Assembly (NCBI GenBank): GCA_016185065.1
Contig: JACPOL010000008.1
Coordinates: 496,001-560,000, forward strand
Length of the DNA stretch: 64,000 nt
Direction: 5' to 3'
DNA from: Chlamydiales bacterium
Lineage (GTDB): Bacteria > Chlamydiota > Chlamydiia > Chlamydiales > Rhabdochlamydiaceae
Below are positions 38,547-47,204 of this stretch, in pieces. A model generated the notes under the pieces. That model did no database searches and was not told the origin of the DNA. It was given only the letters and a program-made list of their open reading frames with translations. Each line of letters begins with the position of its first letter. Within the stretch, counting starts at the first letter, position 1. Both the position numbers and the translations under genes were made by a program.

Positions 38547-40076
38547 CTACCGGTTAAAGAACCAGATAGAGCCCTTTCTTTGGATGGTGACGCCTGTGTC
38601 TTTGGAGAAGCGCTCCAGCACTTCGCTCACATACTCGTCGCCTGCCATATTTCCGCAGATCAGGCTTCCAGGATAGGATCTGACGTAGATGTCTTTTAGA
38701 TCCTTTTGCAAGCTGTGGCGGAAGGTGGCAAAGTCGATGTAGACGCTGCTTCTAAAGTGGGTCAGATCGAGAAAAATGGGGTAGGGCTTTCCCATTGAAA
38801 AGATCTTGTTAAACTCATCTTCCTTAAAGATGGTCACCTTTCCTCTATTAATCCAGAGGTGCTTCTCGTTGAGATGGTTCCATAATGAGACAAACTGCTC
38901 CTGGTCCATCCACTGATCATAGACGTAGACCGTAGAGACAAATTCGAGGAAGTAGGCGAGCTGCAATGGACGCACACCCGTTAAACTCCCCTTGTAGATC
39001 AGGCTAAGTGGCTCTCCTTTTCCATACTCATTTAGAACCATTCTTAGATCGTATTGATCAAGAGGGCTGAACTGAGTTGCTTCCAACCTGGCGAAAGAGA
39101 GATCGCCATTTTTCACTCTCTTCTGAACGCCTTGAATGAGATCGCGCCAGTAGTCGAAGTGCGCCTTCTCAAGGCTCATTCCTTGAAGCTCTTCATATTT
39201 TTGCGCTAAGAACTGCTCATCGATCTCCTCCCAGTTGTGAACTTTAACAACGGGCAGACCCTCGTAAATAGGATCCAAGAAGGTGTGTTCGACAATAGGG
39301 ATCGCATCTAAAACAAGAGCCTCCCAAGTTCTGATACTGTCCATTTCCAAGCCAATAGGAGAAAGAACGAATTTAGAAGCCGAGATATCTTCGTAAAATT
39401 GGGGTCTGCTTGTCCCTCCCCAACCGTTGTAATTGTCTGAACTTTCGCGGTCGGCTGTTTTTGTGTTTCTGCTGAAGCAGTAGGGTTTATCCTCAAAGAG
39501 CTTCACGATCTTATCTCGATCGCCATAGGGCCGAGGGAAGTGACTCATGTAGAGGAGATGGTCTTTTGAGAAGATAGCTTTTCTAGAAATGGCTCTGAGC
39601 AGCTCAACTCGTGCCTTTTCCCCAATAAAGAGATCGAGATCCTGTCCCGTGGGGAGTTGAAAGACCTTTGGATGGTTGCTAAAGATGATGTTCCGGCAAA
39701 ACCAGGCTGCCAGCTTGGGATCAAAGAGGAGCTTCTTCACTGCAGGATCGGGCTGCCAAGCGCCGACATCTCCGCAGACGAGAATATAGGGAACCTTGAT
39801 CTTGTCGTGCACCTCGTTTGCGAACCAGCCTAGATACCAGAGGTTGAGGTAGATCGTATCTCCCTGTCTCACCATCTCTGGATCGAACCACTCGGTATGC
39901 TGGTCGATGCGCAGATCGCACATCTTGCGAAATGTGAGGTGGCCAATCAGAGGGTACAATCCGGGGCTATCTTTATCGCTTTCGCCTTTATACAGCTCCG
40001 TAGGAACCTTGATAGGTTCCGCATGGATAAGATAAGTTGTGCACAGCGCAAAACAGAAAAAAAGAGATCTAATCAT
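38547..40076 (-). CDS. Exported exostosin-like (GT47-type) glycosyltransferase
   Basis: A 509-residue protein. I start it at 40076, where the signal peptide MIRSLFFCFALCTTYLIHAE begins and GGAGG lies 4 nt upstream; an in-frame ATG at 40091 is the alternative. The middle region carries exostosin-type features: PFILVCGDVG-like YILVCGDVGAWQP, then ASKFVLSPIGLEMDSIRTWE and ALVLDAIPIVE (about 240-270), the donor-binding segment of GT47-like enzymes. The C-terminal ~170 residues are not recognised. Like other sugar enzymes here it is exported. A truncated tail of a second copy lies at 37206-37280. Confidence 0.82.
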   Translation of the reverse strand: MIRSLFFCFALCTTYLIHAEPIKVPTELYKGESDKDSPGLYPLIGHLTFRKMCDLRIDQHTEWFDPEMVRQGDTIYLNLWYLGWFANEVHDKIKVPYILVCGDVGAWQPDPAVKKLLFDPKLAAWFCRNIIFSNHPKVFQLPTGQDLDLFIGEKARVELLRAISRKAIFSKDHLLYMSHFPRPYGDRDKIVKLFEDKPYCFSRNTKTADRESSDNYNGWGGTSRPQFYEDISASKFVLSPIGLEMDSIRTWEALVLDAIPIVEHTFLDPIYEGLPVVKVHNWEEIDEQFLAQKYEELQGMSLEKAHFDYWRDLIQGVQKRVKNGDLSFARLEATQFSPLDQYDLRMVLNEYGKGEPLSLIYKGSLTGVRPLQLAYFLEFVSTVYVYDQWMDQEQFVSLWNHLNEKHLWINRGKVTIFKEDEFNKIFSMGKPYPIFLDLTHFRSSVYIDFATFRHSLQKDLKDIYVRSYPGSLICGNMAGDEYVSEVLERFSKDTGVTIQRKGSIWFFNR

Positions 40077-40142
40077 ATATCCTCCAAACATCTGGAAACG
40101 CCAGAGTCTAAAGGATAAAATTTATTTTAACAAGATCTAGCT

Positions 40143-40321
40143 GGAAAGGCGCTCGGAAAAGGAGAAAGCCCGCAAAGAAAAATGGACGTCAATGGACACA
40201 AACGGACGAAGAACGGACAGGAAATGGACAGGCGGGCGAGAGTGGGGAAAAGAATTTCTTTCTTGGGCGCGTGTCCGTTCTTCGTCCGTTTGTGTCCATT
40301 TCTTTTTCCGAGCGCCTCTCC
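40143..40321. repeat. Compound inverted repeat 3
   Basis: An inner pair of perfect 29-nt inverted arms (40191-40219 and 40272-40300; AATGGACACAAACGGACG at the left edge) is enclosed by an outer pair of 18-nt arms (40143-40160 and 40304-40321, 17 of 18 matching). A 30-nt insertion in the left arm (40161-40190) contains an extra AATGGAC word. The arms are built of short GGAC-containing words. The 52-nt loop includes an AAAGAA/TTTCTTT dyad. It lies between two minus-strand genes, adjoining the 117-nt repeat. Confidence 0.88.
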
Positions 40322-40336
40322 GAGGACCTCTCTTTG

Positions 40337-40453
40337 TTGAACGGCCCCTCGCCGCAATCTCGGCTCTTCAGGGCCGAGTCTAGGCGGGATTCATATTCTC
40401 TTTTATCCTTAAGCCGAAGAGAATCTCCTTTTTTTAGGAAGGAGTTCTTTAAT
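40337..40453. repeat. 117-nt structured direct repeat, copy A
   Basis: About 95% identical to 63490-63606. On the plus strand it contains an 8-bp hairpin (CTCGGCTC-ttca-GGGCCGAG) closed by a CGCC/GGCG outer stem, then ATTCTCTT/AAGAGAAT and CTCCTT/AAGGAG hairpins. In the other copy the second base pair of the main hairpin is C-G instead of T-A, a compensatory change. It ends 10 nt from the stop codon of the M48 protease gene. Not part of any open reading frame shared by both copies. Confidence 0.85.
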
Positions 40454-40463
40454 CAAATGAGAT

Positions 40464-42476
40464 CTACAGTGCAGCGAACATCTTTCGTCTTTCTGAAAAC
40501 GAAGGGTGTGTGAAATTAAAACGGAGGTCGCCTTCTCGCGAGATCTGAATCTTACGAAATAGACGCATCAGAAGCGGAGCTGACGGATCATTTCGCACTT
40601 GAAGCAGCATTTTTTGGAGCTCTTTAATCGAGCTCTCTCCCTCTACACGTAGCTGAGCTCTCTCTTCTTGCGGAGTGGAGAGAAGAGCGAATCTATCTGC
40701 GCGCGCTTCAATTCTAGTTAGCGCTAAAGTTTGCGATCCTTGTGCAGCGAAACGGATCAGCATGCCCTGCTGTGCAGCCTCGAAGACTCCAGTTGGAGCG
40801 CAGCCGCAGGCGTCGAGAAGCGTATTTGCAGCAAGCGTGGTGACGAGATATGCCAGGTCGACCATCAGAGTGTCGCCATGCTTAATATGCGCAAGTTCAT
40901 GTCGTAGAATAAACCTTTTATAAAAAGCAGGCATTGGGGTGGAAGAAGAGAAGACTAGCGCTCGCCCAGGACCCATAGAAGTTCCTCTGGCAGCATATGC
41001 ACTCTCTGCCTCACAAGTCTGCTGTGAACCACAGCCACCTTGAGAGCGACTGCGCACTTGAATCTGTTTTTTGATGCCCATCTCTTTTGCAATTCTGCTG
41101 ACATCGAGCTCTTCTCCCCAACTTCTGATAGAAGGAGAGAGATTAAGAGCGCGCTGTGCAGCTGGAGGAATGACCACGCTAGTCTCTTCTAAGAGTCCTG
41201 GATAGAGGTTTGTAAGGATCGTTGCCATAGAAGCGATAGCCACCGCTTTCAATCCAAAGTGGGATCTGACAAAGTAGCCGAGCAGAAGCGCTTTTAAGAG
41301 GCGCTTTGCTTCGCTGCGGCCGAGTTTTAATAGAAGGCTTCCATTCTGTTTAAGAGCTAGAGCAATAGCAAGCTCCTGATTGAGATCCTGCCTCATCGCA
41401 ACGAGAACCTTCAGCTGCTCTTCATCGCTAATTGCGAGTTCTAATGATGCGAGGCTCGGGATCTCCCACTCGGAATACTCCCCTTGAGGATCTAGATTTT
41501 TGATGCGGCTCTCCATGGAAGGGAGAAGCATGAGTTTCTTGGAGTTACTGGTAAATAAAATTTCCAGAGGAAGAATAGCTCTTTCAGCCCAGTTTCTCTC
41601 TTGTGGAATCGCCTTTAAGATCTTGAGTGACTCGACAGCCGATCTCGGATCCCTCGTCACACCCACTGCCATGCGGTCGGCGCGGTAGCAGAGCGCACGT
41701 GTAAGAATCGCGCCTACTAGTTCTGAAACTCCTTTGGCACATAAGCCAGTGAGAATCGCGAAGGTCCAAGTTGCAGGATCGATCTCATAATTCTTGGCAG
41801 CGCTATCGCCTGCTGCTTTTGCCAAATAGAAGGTTGCGAGCTCTGCAATTTGAATGATGAGATTGCCATTCATCTTTATGAAGGCAAGTGCCTGTACACC
41901 GTGAAAGCGGCCATACTCGTGTCTGCTTACAAGTGCATGGATAGATCTTCTCTCGCGCGGGTCTTCTAAGCGGAGCGCCATTCTTTGCACGACTTCAGAA
42001 TCGAAGAAGAGAGGCGCAGCACAAGAGATCTGTAGATCTTCAGAAAAAGAGAAGGATTTTGGAGAGGTAAGGACTCCGCTTACATCGGGCCCAAGCAGAA
42101 CCACACCGCCTTTAAGTCCCATTCCATAACGAGCGTCGGATTGGAGAGTGCGGATGAGAGGGAAATTCACAAGCCCGCCACCTGAACTAATCGTAGTTCT
42201 TGATCCAGACCTCTGAATTCTACCAAAGTCATTATACCCATCTACTTGAATATCTCTTACAATAGCTGTTAGGGCGCTGCGAAAGGCCTTCCCGGCTGTT
42301 GCTCTGACTGGGGTTTCGCTGCCGATAATAACAACCTCCCCTAAGGAGGTGAGGATATTAAAGCAGCTTCTTAGCACGCCTTTTATCCGCATGTAACCGC
42401 GTTGAACTCGTCCAAGCTGATGAACCTCTGCTTTTAATGCTTCTTTTGCAACAACACGTAAACCGGAGGAAGTCAT
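40464..42476 (-). CDS. M48-like metalloprotease with a duplicated, degenerate domain
   Basis: A 670-residue protein. The C-terminal M48-type domain is complete: RHELAHIKHGD (HExxH) near residue 527, a hydrophobic stretch, and EARADRFALLS (third zinc ligand) near 594. An N-terminal copy has the same layout but broken ligands: SRHEYGRFHG near 190 (Arg in place of the second His) and CYRADRMAVGV near 265 (Cys in place of Glu), followed by DPRSAVESLKIL as in M48 proteins. The start at 42476 (MTSSGLRVV) has AAGG upstream; the frame opening at 42536 adds a hydrophobic AT-rich extension and is less likely. The active half may act on membrane or host proteins; the first half is probably structural. 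Confidence 0.82.
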   Translation of the reverse strand: MTSSGLRVVAKEALKAEVHQLGRVQRGYMRIKGVLRSCFNILTSLGEVVIIGSETPVRATAGKAFRSALTAIVRDIQVDGYNDFGRIQRSGSRTTISSGGGLVNFPLIRTLQSDARYGMGLKGGVVLLGPDVSGVLTSPKSFSFSEDLQISCAAPLFFDSEVVQRMALRLEDPRERRSIHALVSRHEYGRFHGVQALAFIKMNGNLIIQIAELATFYLAKAAGDSAAKNYEIDPATWTFAILTGLCAKGVSELVGAILTRALCYRADRMAVGVTRDPRSAVESLKILKAIPQERNWAERAILPLEILFTSNSKKLMLLPSMESRIKNLDPQGEYSEWEIPSLASLELAISDEEQLKVLVAMRQDLNQELAIALALKQNGSLLLKLGRSEAKRLLKALLLGYFVRSHFGLKAVAIASMATILTNLYPGLLEETSVVIPPAAQRALNLSPSIRSWGEELDVSRIAKEMGIKKQIQVRSRSQGGCGSQQTCEAESAYAARGTSMGPGRALVFSSSTPMPAFYKRFILRHELAHIKHGDTLMVDLAYLVTTLAANTLLDACGCAPTGVFEAAQQGMLIRFAAQGSQTLALTRIEARADRFALLSTPQEERAQLRVEGESSIKELQKMLLQVRNDPSAPLLMRLFRKIQISREGDLRFNFTHPSFSERRKMFAAL

Positions 42477-42623
42477 AATTACCTTCTTATTTAAAAAATT
42501 TATAACTATTATAACTAAAATATTAATTAATATCAATAAATGTTTTAAAAACGCATCTTATTGATATTAAATAACTTAAGATAAGTCTTTTTAAATTTAT
42601 TTTTTACTGTTATGAGGATCTGT

Positions 42624-43424
42624 ATGGCAGGTCGAATTCAAGGAAAAGTGGCTCTCATTACCGGAGCCGCCCAAGGGATCGGAAAAGCGTGCGCAGAGCT
42701 CTTTGCCCGCGAAGGAGCCTTCGTCTTTATCTCTGATATTCAAGATGCTCAGGGTGAAGCCTTAGCAAAAGAGATAGGCCCGGGAGCTTGCTACGTCCAC
42801 CTCGATGTTCAGTCGGAAAAAGAGTGGAAACAGATCACCGGCCAGATCCTAAAGCAGAAGGGAAGGCTCGATATCCTGATCAACAACGCTGGTATCACCG
42901 GCTTTCAGGAGGGGTTCGGCCCACAAGACCCAGAAATGGCCTCTCTTGAGAGCTGGCGAAAGGTAGAGGCGATCAACTCCGAAGGAACCTTTCTCGGCTG
43001 CAAATACGCGATTCAGGCGATGAAAACCAAGGGAGGAGCAATTGTAAACCTCTCCTCGCGTTCAGGCGTGGTCGGCATACCTGGAGCCGCTGCCTATGCA
43101 GCCAGCAAGGCCAGTGTCAGAAATCACACCAAGAGCGTCGCGCTCTACTGCTGTCAGAAGCAGTATCCTATTCGCTGCAACTCTCTGCATCCAGCCGCTA
43201 TTTTAACCCCGATGTGGGAAGAGATGCTGAACAAAGAAGAGGATCGCGAAAAACAGCTTGCGCGCATCGCACAGGATATCCCGATGAGAAGACTAGGAGC
43301 GCCCGAAGAGGTGGCCTACGCTGCCCTCTTTCTCGCATCAGACGAGTCTAGCTACATCACAGGCGCAGAGATAACCGTCGATGGCGGCATCCTCGCAGGA
43401 AGCAGCGCCTCTCCTAAAAAATAA
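42624..43424 (+). CDS. Short-chain dehydrogenase/reductase
   Basis: A 266-residue classical SDR: cofactor motif TGAAQGIGKACAELFA at about 14-29, NNAGITG, the catalytic Ser in NLSSRSG and Y-x-x-x-K in AAYAASKAS near residue 158, plus the C-terminal SYITGAEITVDGG. Asp in FISDIQDAQ at the end of strand 2 suggests NAD(H) rather than NADP(H). GAGGA precedes the ATG at 42624 by 7 nt. Substrate unknown. It is divergent from the M48 gene. The 187 bp that follow, up to 43611, hold a promoter but no gene. Confidence 0.93.
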   Translation: MAGRIQGKVALITGAAQGIGKACAELFAREGAFVFISDIQDAQGEALAKEIGPGACYVHLDVQSEKEWKQITGQILKQKGRLDILINNAGITGFQEGFGPQDPEMASLESWRKVEAINSEGTFLGCKYAIQAMKTKGGAIVNLSSRSGVVGIPGAAAYAASKASVRNHTKSVALYCCQKQYPIRCNSLHPAAILTPMWEEMLNKEEDREKQLARIAQDIPMRRLGAPEEVAYAALFLASDESSYITGAEITVDGGILAGSSASPKK

Positions 43425-43583
43425 AGAAAAAACTTTATGTCATCCACAGGTCTGAGCCAGACACCAGCACCAGGTCATTCTGGATTGCTCCCAGTACAGA
43501 CCCCTTCTAAAGTAATAACTTAACCTTTTCACACTCAACTTCAACAAAAATTTTTAGTGGTGCATGCGCACGACTTTCTGTGG

Positions 43584-43589
43584 TATAAT
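43584..43589 (+). promoter_or_regulatory. -10 element before the three-gene paralogue operon
   Basis: A perfect TATAAT lies 22 nt upstream of the ATG at 43612. No convincing -35 box is seen 16-18 nt further upstream, but the near-palindrome GTGCATGCGCAC (43560-43571) occupies that position and could bind a regulator. GGAGG lies 7 nt before the ATG. Confidence 0.45.
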
Positions 43590-43611
43590 CGTTGGAAATT
43601 CTGGAGGAAAG

Positions 43612-44634
43612 ATGTCTAAAGTTCTGAGCTGTTCTAATGACCACGCGATCATGGACCACCTGTTCGTCACCCCGTTTTGCGACGATCTAGATCTACTGGA
43701 AAAAATTGCCATTGTCGTCTTCCATATCTTGACTCTTGGGATCCCACTTGCCGTCTACCATATCACCGATTGCATCTGTCCGGCCGCTCCCGCACCTCAA
43801 TTAGATGAGCAGGCCCAACTAGCTCTGAGATTAAAAGAAACTGTGCTGCTTTCTGTTGAGCAGAACCGTGAGAGAGAGCGTATCCGTCAGGAAGCGCTTA
43901 CCTTCGCCAGAACAGAGCTCTCAAAATATCCGACGCTTAAACCAGTGGTATTTGCAAGCTTCTGGGGACATCTGCGGCAGCCAGTTAATGCTGAGATCTC
44001 TCAACTGTGGACCCTTTTCTATGAAGTACACCTACCAGCATTCAAGGCTGAACTTGCCAAACACTCTCCTGAAACCGCATGGAGCCAAGAGGGCGTTTTA
44101 AGAGCCGCGGATGCTTGTATCAAAACGACCTATGCAATTGGCCATCTTACGCTCCAAGATCTTCCCGCTTTTATTGAAAAGTTGTATGTGGATGAGACTG
44201 CGAAAAACGAGCGTCGTCCAGAAGATCAACGTTACACAGTTGAAAGAAGAAGTAGGGGGAATGCGCTATCAGAACAAGACTCGTACCAGTATCGCACTCT
44301 CTATCGACTACTTTTCGCCTACCGTTGGGCTCGTGGAGCAATCGGGCTCAATGAGAGAGGAGAGCTTGCCTATGGTCAGCTCCAGCAAATTCCGCAACAA
44401 CATGTAGGGCTCTTCTTTCAACCGGGCACCACACAGCATGGTTGGAGACTACTTTACAACAGCTACTGCATGGAGATTGCTGAGGCGTTAAGAGTGGGTA
44501 CAACCAATGAAGTTGAGAACTTATACGATAGGCGACACATAAACTGGTCTAGCCCCGATACAAACGTGAAATCGTTCTCTCTTCACCTGACACGACGCCA
44601 ACCTAACTTGAAAATTCGGATAAGAGATGTCTAA
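43612..44634 (+). CDS. Tandem paralogue family, member 1 (unknown)
   Basis: A 340-residue protein of no family known to me. It shares with the next two genes an N-terminal module: MSKVLSC, then DHLFVTPFCDD, and a ~25-residue hydrophobic stretch IAIVVFHILTLGIPLAVYHI (about 33-55). The rest is soluble, with conserved PETAWSQEGVLRAADACIK and the C-terminal motif FFQPGTTQHGWRLLYNSY. The start at 43612 is set by GGAGG and by alignment with the paralogues. Its stop overlaps the next start by 8 nt (ATGTCTAA). The single membrane segment in a conserved leader fits a membrane-anchored or secreted chlamydial protein; this is inferred. Confidence 0.85.
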   Translation: MSKVLSCSNDHAIMDHLFVTPFCDDLDLLEKIAIVVFHILTLGIPLAVYHITDCICPAAPAPQLDEQAQLALRLKETVLLSVEQNRERERIRQEALTFARTELSKYPTLKPVVFASFWGHLRQPVNAEISQLWTLFYEVHLPAFKAELAKHSPETAWSQEGVLRAADACIKTTYAIGHLTLQDLPAFIEKLYVDETAKNERRPEDQRYTVERRSRGNALSEQDSYQYRTLYRLLFAYRWARGAIGLNERGELAYGQLQQIPQQHVGLFFQPGTTQHGWRLLYNSYCMEIAEALRVGTTNEVENLYDRRHINWSSPDTNVKSFSLHLTRRQPNLKIRIRDV

Positions 44635-45586
44635 AGTTCTGAGCTGTCCCGAGTGCATTAGCAACCATACGATCATGGAGCACCTCTTTGTCTCCCCTCT
44701 CTGCGAGGATCAAGAGTTGCTGGTGAAAATTGCGGTTGTTGTCTTCCACATCTTGACGTTTGGAGTGCCACTTGCAGTCTACCATGTGATCGATTGCATC
44801 TTTCCCGCCTCTCCTGCGCCGCGTTCAGATGAGAAGACCCGGCTAACCGAGAGATTGAAAGAGGCTGCTCTCTGTTCTATTCAAGAGGAGAGAGAGTGCG
44901 GAGAGATCTGCGAAAGCGCTATCGCTTTTGCAAGAGCAGAACTGGAAAGACTTCCCGACATAGCTCCCTTTCAATTTAATAAAACACACACGCCGGTCAA
45001 TACAGAGATCTCTCGAATGTACGCCATGTGCAATGATGTACACAGCCTTGCATTTCATACCGCACTTATCAAATATACCCCCGAAACCGCTTGGAGCCAG
45101 CAAGAGGTTTTGGAAGCCGCTGACGCTTACATCAAAGTGGCATATGCGCTTGCCCATCTCACCATTCAGGATATTCCTGCATTCTTAGAAAAACTGGAAA
45201 CACAGGGAATCTATTGGAGTAGCACAAGGACCTTGACAGAGAAGGACTCTTACCTAAACCTGACATCCCAACAGCTTCTATTCGCCTACCGTCACGCTCG
45301 AACCATCTGGGTGATCACGAAAGGGAGGTTAAAGCCTAGCGAAAACATCCCTTATGCCCATGCAAAACCTTTCTATCAGCCAGGCACAATGCAAAATCGA
45401 TGGAGAATGCTCTACAACAGCTACAGCTTGGAAGTAGCCATAGCCTTGCGCACTTCAGATGGCCAGGGAGTAGAGTTCTTAAGTCATTATAGCCAAAACT
45501 GGTCGGAGCCTGACACGGGTGTAAACTCATTCGAGCTCGATCCAGATGCTTACAGTATAAAAAAACAGGAGAGAAGAGATGTCTAA
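44627..45586 (+). CDS. Tandem paralogue family, member 2 (unknown)
   Basis: A 319-residue paralogue. Its first 60 residues (MSKVLSCPECISNHTIMEHL onward) are identical to those of member 3 although the DNA differs at many third positions. The hydrophobic segment is VKIAVVVFHILTFGVPLAVY. The body keeps PETAWSQQEVLEAADAYIK, PAFLEKLE and FYQPGTMQNRWRMLYNSY. It overlaps both neighbours by the same 8-nt ATGTCTAA arrangement, which suggests repeated unequal duplication of one unit. Function unknown. Confidence 0.85.
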   Translation: MSKVLSCPECISNHTIMEHLFVSPLCEDQELLVKIAVVVFHILTFGVPLAVYHVIDCIFPASPAPRSDEKTRLTERLKEAALCSIQEERECGEICESAIAFARAELERLPDIAPFQFNKTHTPVNTEISRMYAMCNDVHSLAFHTALIKYTPETAWSQQEVLEAADAYIKVAYALAHLTIQDIPAFLEKLETQGIYWSSTRTLTEKDSYLNLTSQQLLFAYRHARTIWVITKGRLKPSENIPYAHAKPFYQPGTMQNRWRMLYNSYSLEVAIALRTSDGQGVEFLSHYSQNWSEPDTGVNSFELDPDAYSIKKQERRDV

Positions 45587-46574
45587 AGTTCTAAGCTGTC
45601 CGGAGTGCATTAGCAACCATACGATCATGGAGCACCTCTTTGTCTCCCCGCTCTGCGAGGATCAGGAGCTGCTGGTAAAAATTGCGGTTGTTGTCTTCCA
45701 CATCTTGACATTTGGAGTGCCCCTCGCGGTCTACCACGTTATCGATTGCATCTTCCCGCGCGCAGATCAACCTAGCATACGAGCGCAAGATCAGATGGCC
45801 CAGAGAATGCAAGAGCTGGTCTCAACTTCCATACCTCAGCGATCCAAGTTAGGGGATGTTACATATAATGCGGTCGTCTTTGCGAAGCAAGAGTTGGGAA
45901 AGCGTCCAGATATACGCCCTTATGACTTCGGCTCAAGCGTGCCTCATGGACCTACAAACCCAGAGATCTCACGAATGTTCCGCATGTATCAAGAGGTACA
46001 AAAACCCGCATTTTTTGCTGCGCTTAGCAAGTACACTCCAGAAGAGGCTTGGAACCAGGAGGAGGTTTTACAGGCGGCTGATGCGCTCATGAAAGTAGCG
46101 TATGCGATCAGCAACTCTACTGTTGAGGACCTTGCCGAATTCACAAAAAGGCTAAAGAACTCAGGAGATGAACGAACGAAAGCCTATGCTCTATCGCGAC
46201 TAGACTCCTACTGTTACACAACATTCTACACGCTGCCGCTTGCCTACCACTTGGTTCGAGGAGCCTTCTGGACAGGAGGAGAGGGAAGTGCAAGGGCGGA
46301 CTGCTGGAGCGCAGGGCGAGAACCTCGTGGCGGGCTGGGATATGAGATCCCCCATGCGCATGCAAAGCCCTTCTATGAAGAAGGGACCGGACAGCGCGAC
46401 TGGAGGGTGCTTTACAACGCCTTCTCTATGTACTTTGCAAGAGCAGTACAAACAGCAGATGATAGTGAGCTAGAAAGGATACACGATGAAGTACAGGTTA
46501 AATGGACTCATCCCGATACTGGCAGAGGATCTTTCCTGACACTGCCCGCCTCCTATCCTTTCCGCTCATACTAA
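45579..46574 (+). CDS. Tandem paralogue family, member 3 (unknown)
   Basis: A 331-residue paralogue with the 60-residue module identical to member 2, then a divergent body that keeps PEEAWNQEEVLQAADALMK and FYEEGTGQRDWRVLYNAF. A Gly-rich insertion (WTGGEGSARADCW) is specific to this copy. GGAGAGAAGAG precedes the ATG. The stop abuts, with no spacer, the stop of the convergent YtxH-like gene at 46575. Function unknown. Confidence 0.85.
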   Translation: MSKVLSCPECISNHTIMEHLFVSPLCEDQELLVKIAVVVFHILTFGVPLAVYHVIDCIFPRADQPSIRAQDQMAQRMQELVSTSIPQRSKLGDVTYNAVVFAKQELGKRPDIRPYDFGSSVPHGPTNPEISRMFRMYQEVQKPAFFAALSKYTPEEAWNQEEVLQAADALMKVAYAISNSTVEDLAEFTKRLKNSGDERTKAYALSRLDSYCYTTFYTLPLAYHLVRGAFWTGGEGSARADCWSAGREPRGGLGYEIPHAHAKPFYEEGTGQRDWRVLYNAFSMYFARAVQTADDSELERIHDEVQVKWTHPDTGRGSFLTLPASYPFRSY

Positions 46575-46892
46575 TTATCGGCTTGCGCGTCTTGTGCGTC
46601 TTGCTGTTCTGCGTGCAGTTTTACGGGCGATTTTTCGAGCTGGTCTGCTCTCAATCGCCTTCTTGACAGCGCGCTTTAATTTACGAGCTGCGGGACTTTT
46701 CACAGCGCGCTCGAGGCTGCCTCGGTAGCGCTCTACTTTGTGTCCCAGTTTCTTATACTTCTGGACGAGCTCTTTCTGGAGCTTCTTTCCCTTTTCTGTG
46801 CCAAACATGAAGGTAGTGAATGCTGCGAGGGAGCCCCCGATGAGCATGCCTTCGATGAAATCGGCGTAAGAGTGCTGTCTTGATTTAAACAT
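46575..46892 (-). CDS. YtxH-like protein with histone-like basic tail
   Basis: A 105-residue protein. A glycine-containing membrane segment (GMLIGGSLAAFTTFMFGT, about 15-32) followed by EKGKKLQKELVQKYKKLG resembles YtxH-domain proteins. The last ~35 residues are nearly all Arg, Lys, Ala and Thr (RKIARKTARRTARRTRRASR), like the tails of chlamydial histone-like proteins Hc1/Hc2 or a nucleic-acid-binding tail. AGGG lies 6-9 nt before the start. It is last in a three-gene minus-strand set of small membrane proteins. Confidence 0.75.
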   Translation of the reverse strand: MFKSRQHSYADFIEGMLIGGSLAAFTTFMFGTEKGKKLQKELVQKYKKLGHKVERYRGSLERAVKSPAARKLKRAVKKAIESRPARKIARKTARRTARRTRRASR

Positions 46893-46910
46893 AAAAACCC
46901 TAGTTGAACC

Positions 46911-47204
46911 TTAGTTATTGAATTTTTTCCAGAGATGCAGGCCTGTAGCTACCCATTCCAGAACCTCTGAGACGCTGCTCTCGTGTCTGTGGATCTTCTT
47001 CTCAACAGACTTGAGCGAGTCGGGTTCATTGATGCCATGGCTATCCAGGATCTCCCCTACGCGGGCGATCGCCTCGCCTACTGTGTTTAGAGATGAGCCT
47101 CCGCTGCGTCTTGTTGCCAAGAAGATGGAGAGTGCGCCAATCCCAATCACTCCCCCAACCAGAAGGCCGACGAAGAGTTTCGAATCTTTATCTTGATTTG
47201 ACAT
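46911..47204 (-). CDS. Small single-span membrane protein, unknown
   Basis: A 97-residue protein with one N-terminal membrane segment (LFVGLLVGGVIGIGALSIFL, about 10-29) and a polar, helical C-terminal part. No family recognised. Its start overlaps the 3' end of the DUF948-like gene by 17 nt and it precedes the YtxH-like gene by 18 nt, so the three are an operon probably concerned with the cell envelope. Confidence 0.75.
   Translation of the reverse strand: MSNQDKDSKLFVGLLVGGVIGIGALSIFLATRRSGGSSLNTVGEAIARVGEILDSHGINEPDSLKSVEKKIHRHESSVSEVLEWVATGLHLWKKFNN

Noticed and set aside
40143..40321. CRISPR array
   Set aside because: The repeated GGAC words are short, irregularly spaced and arranged as inverted arms, not as direct repeats with unique spacers.
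40127..40357. Small reading frame on the minus strand in inverted repeat 3
   Set aside because: It covers the repeat arms only, has no ribosome-binding site and no homology that I can see.
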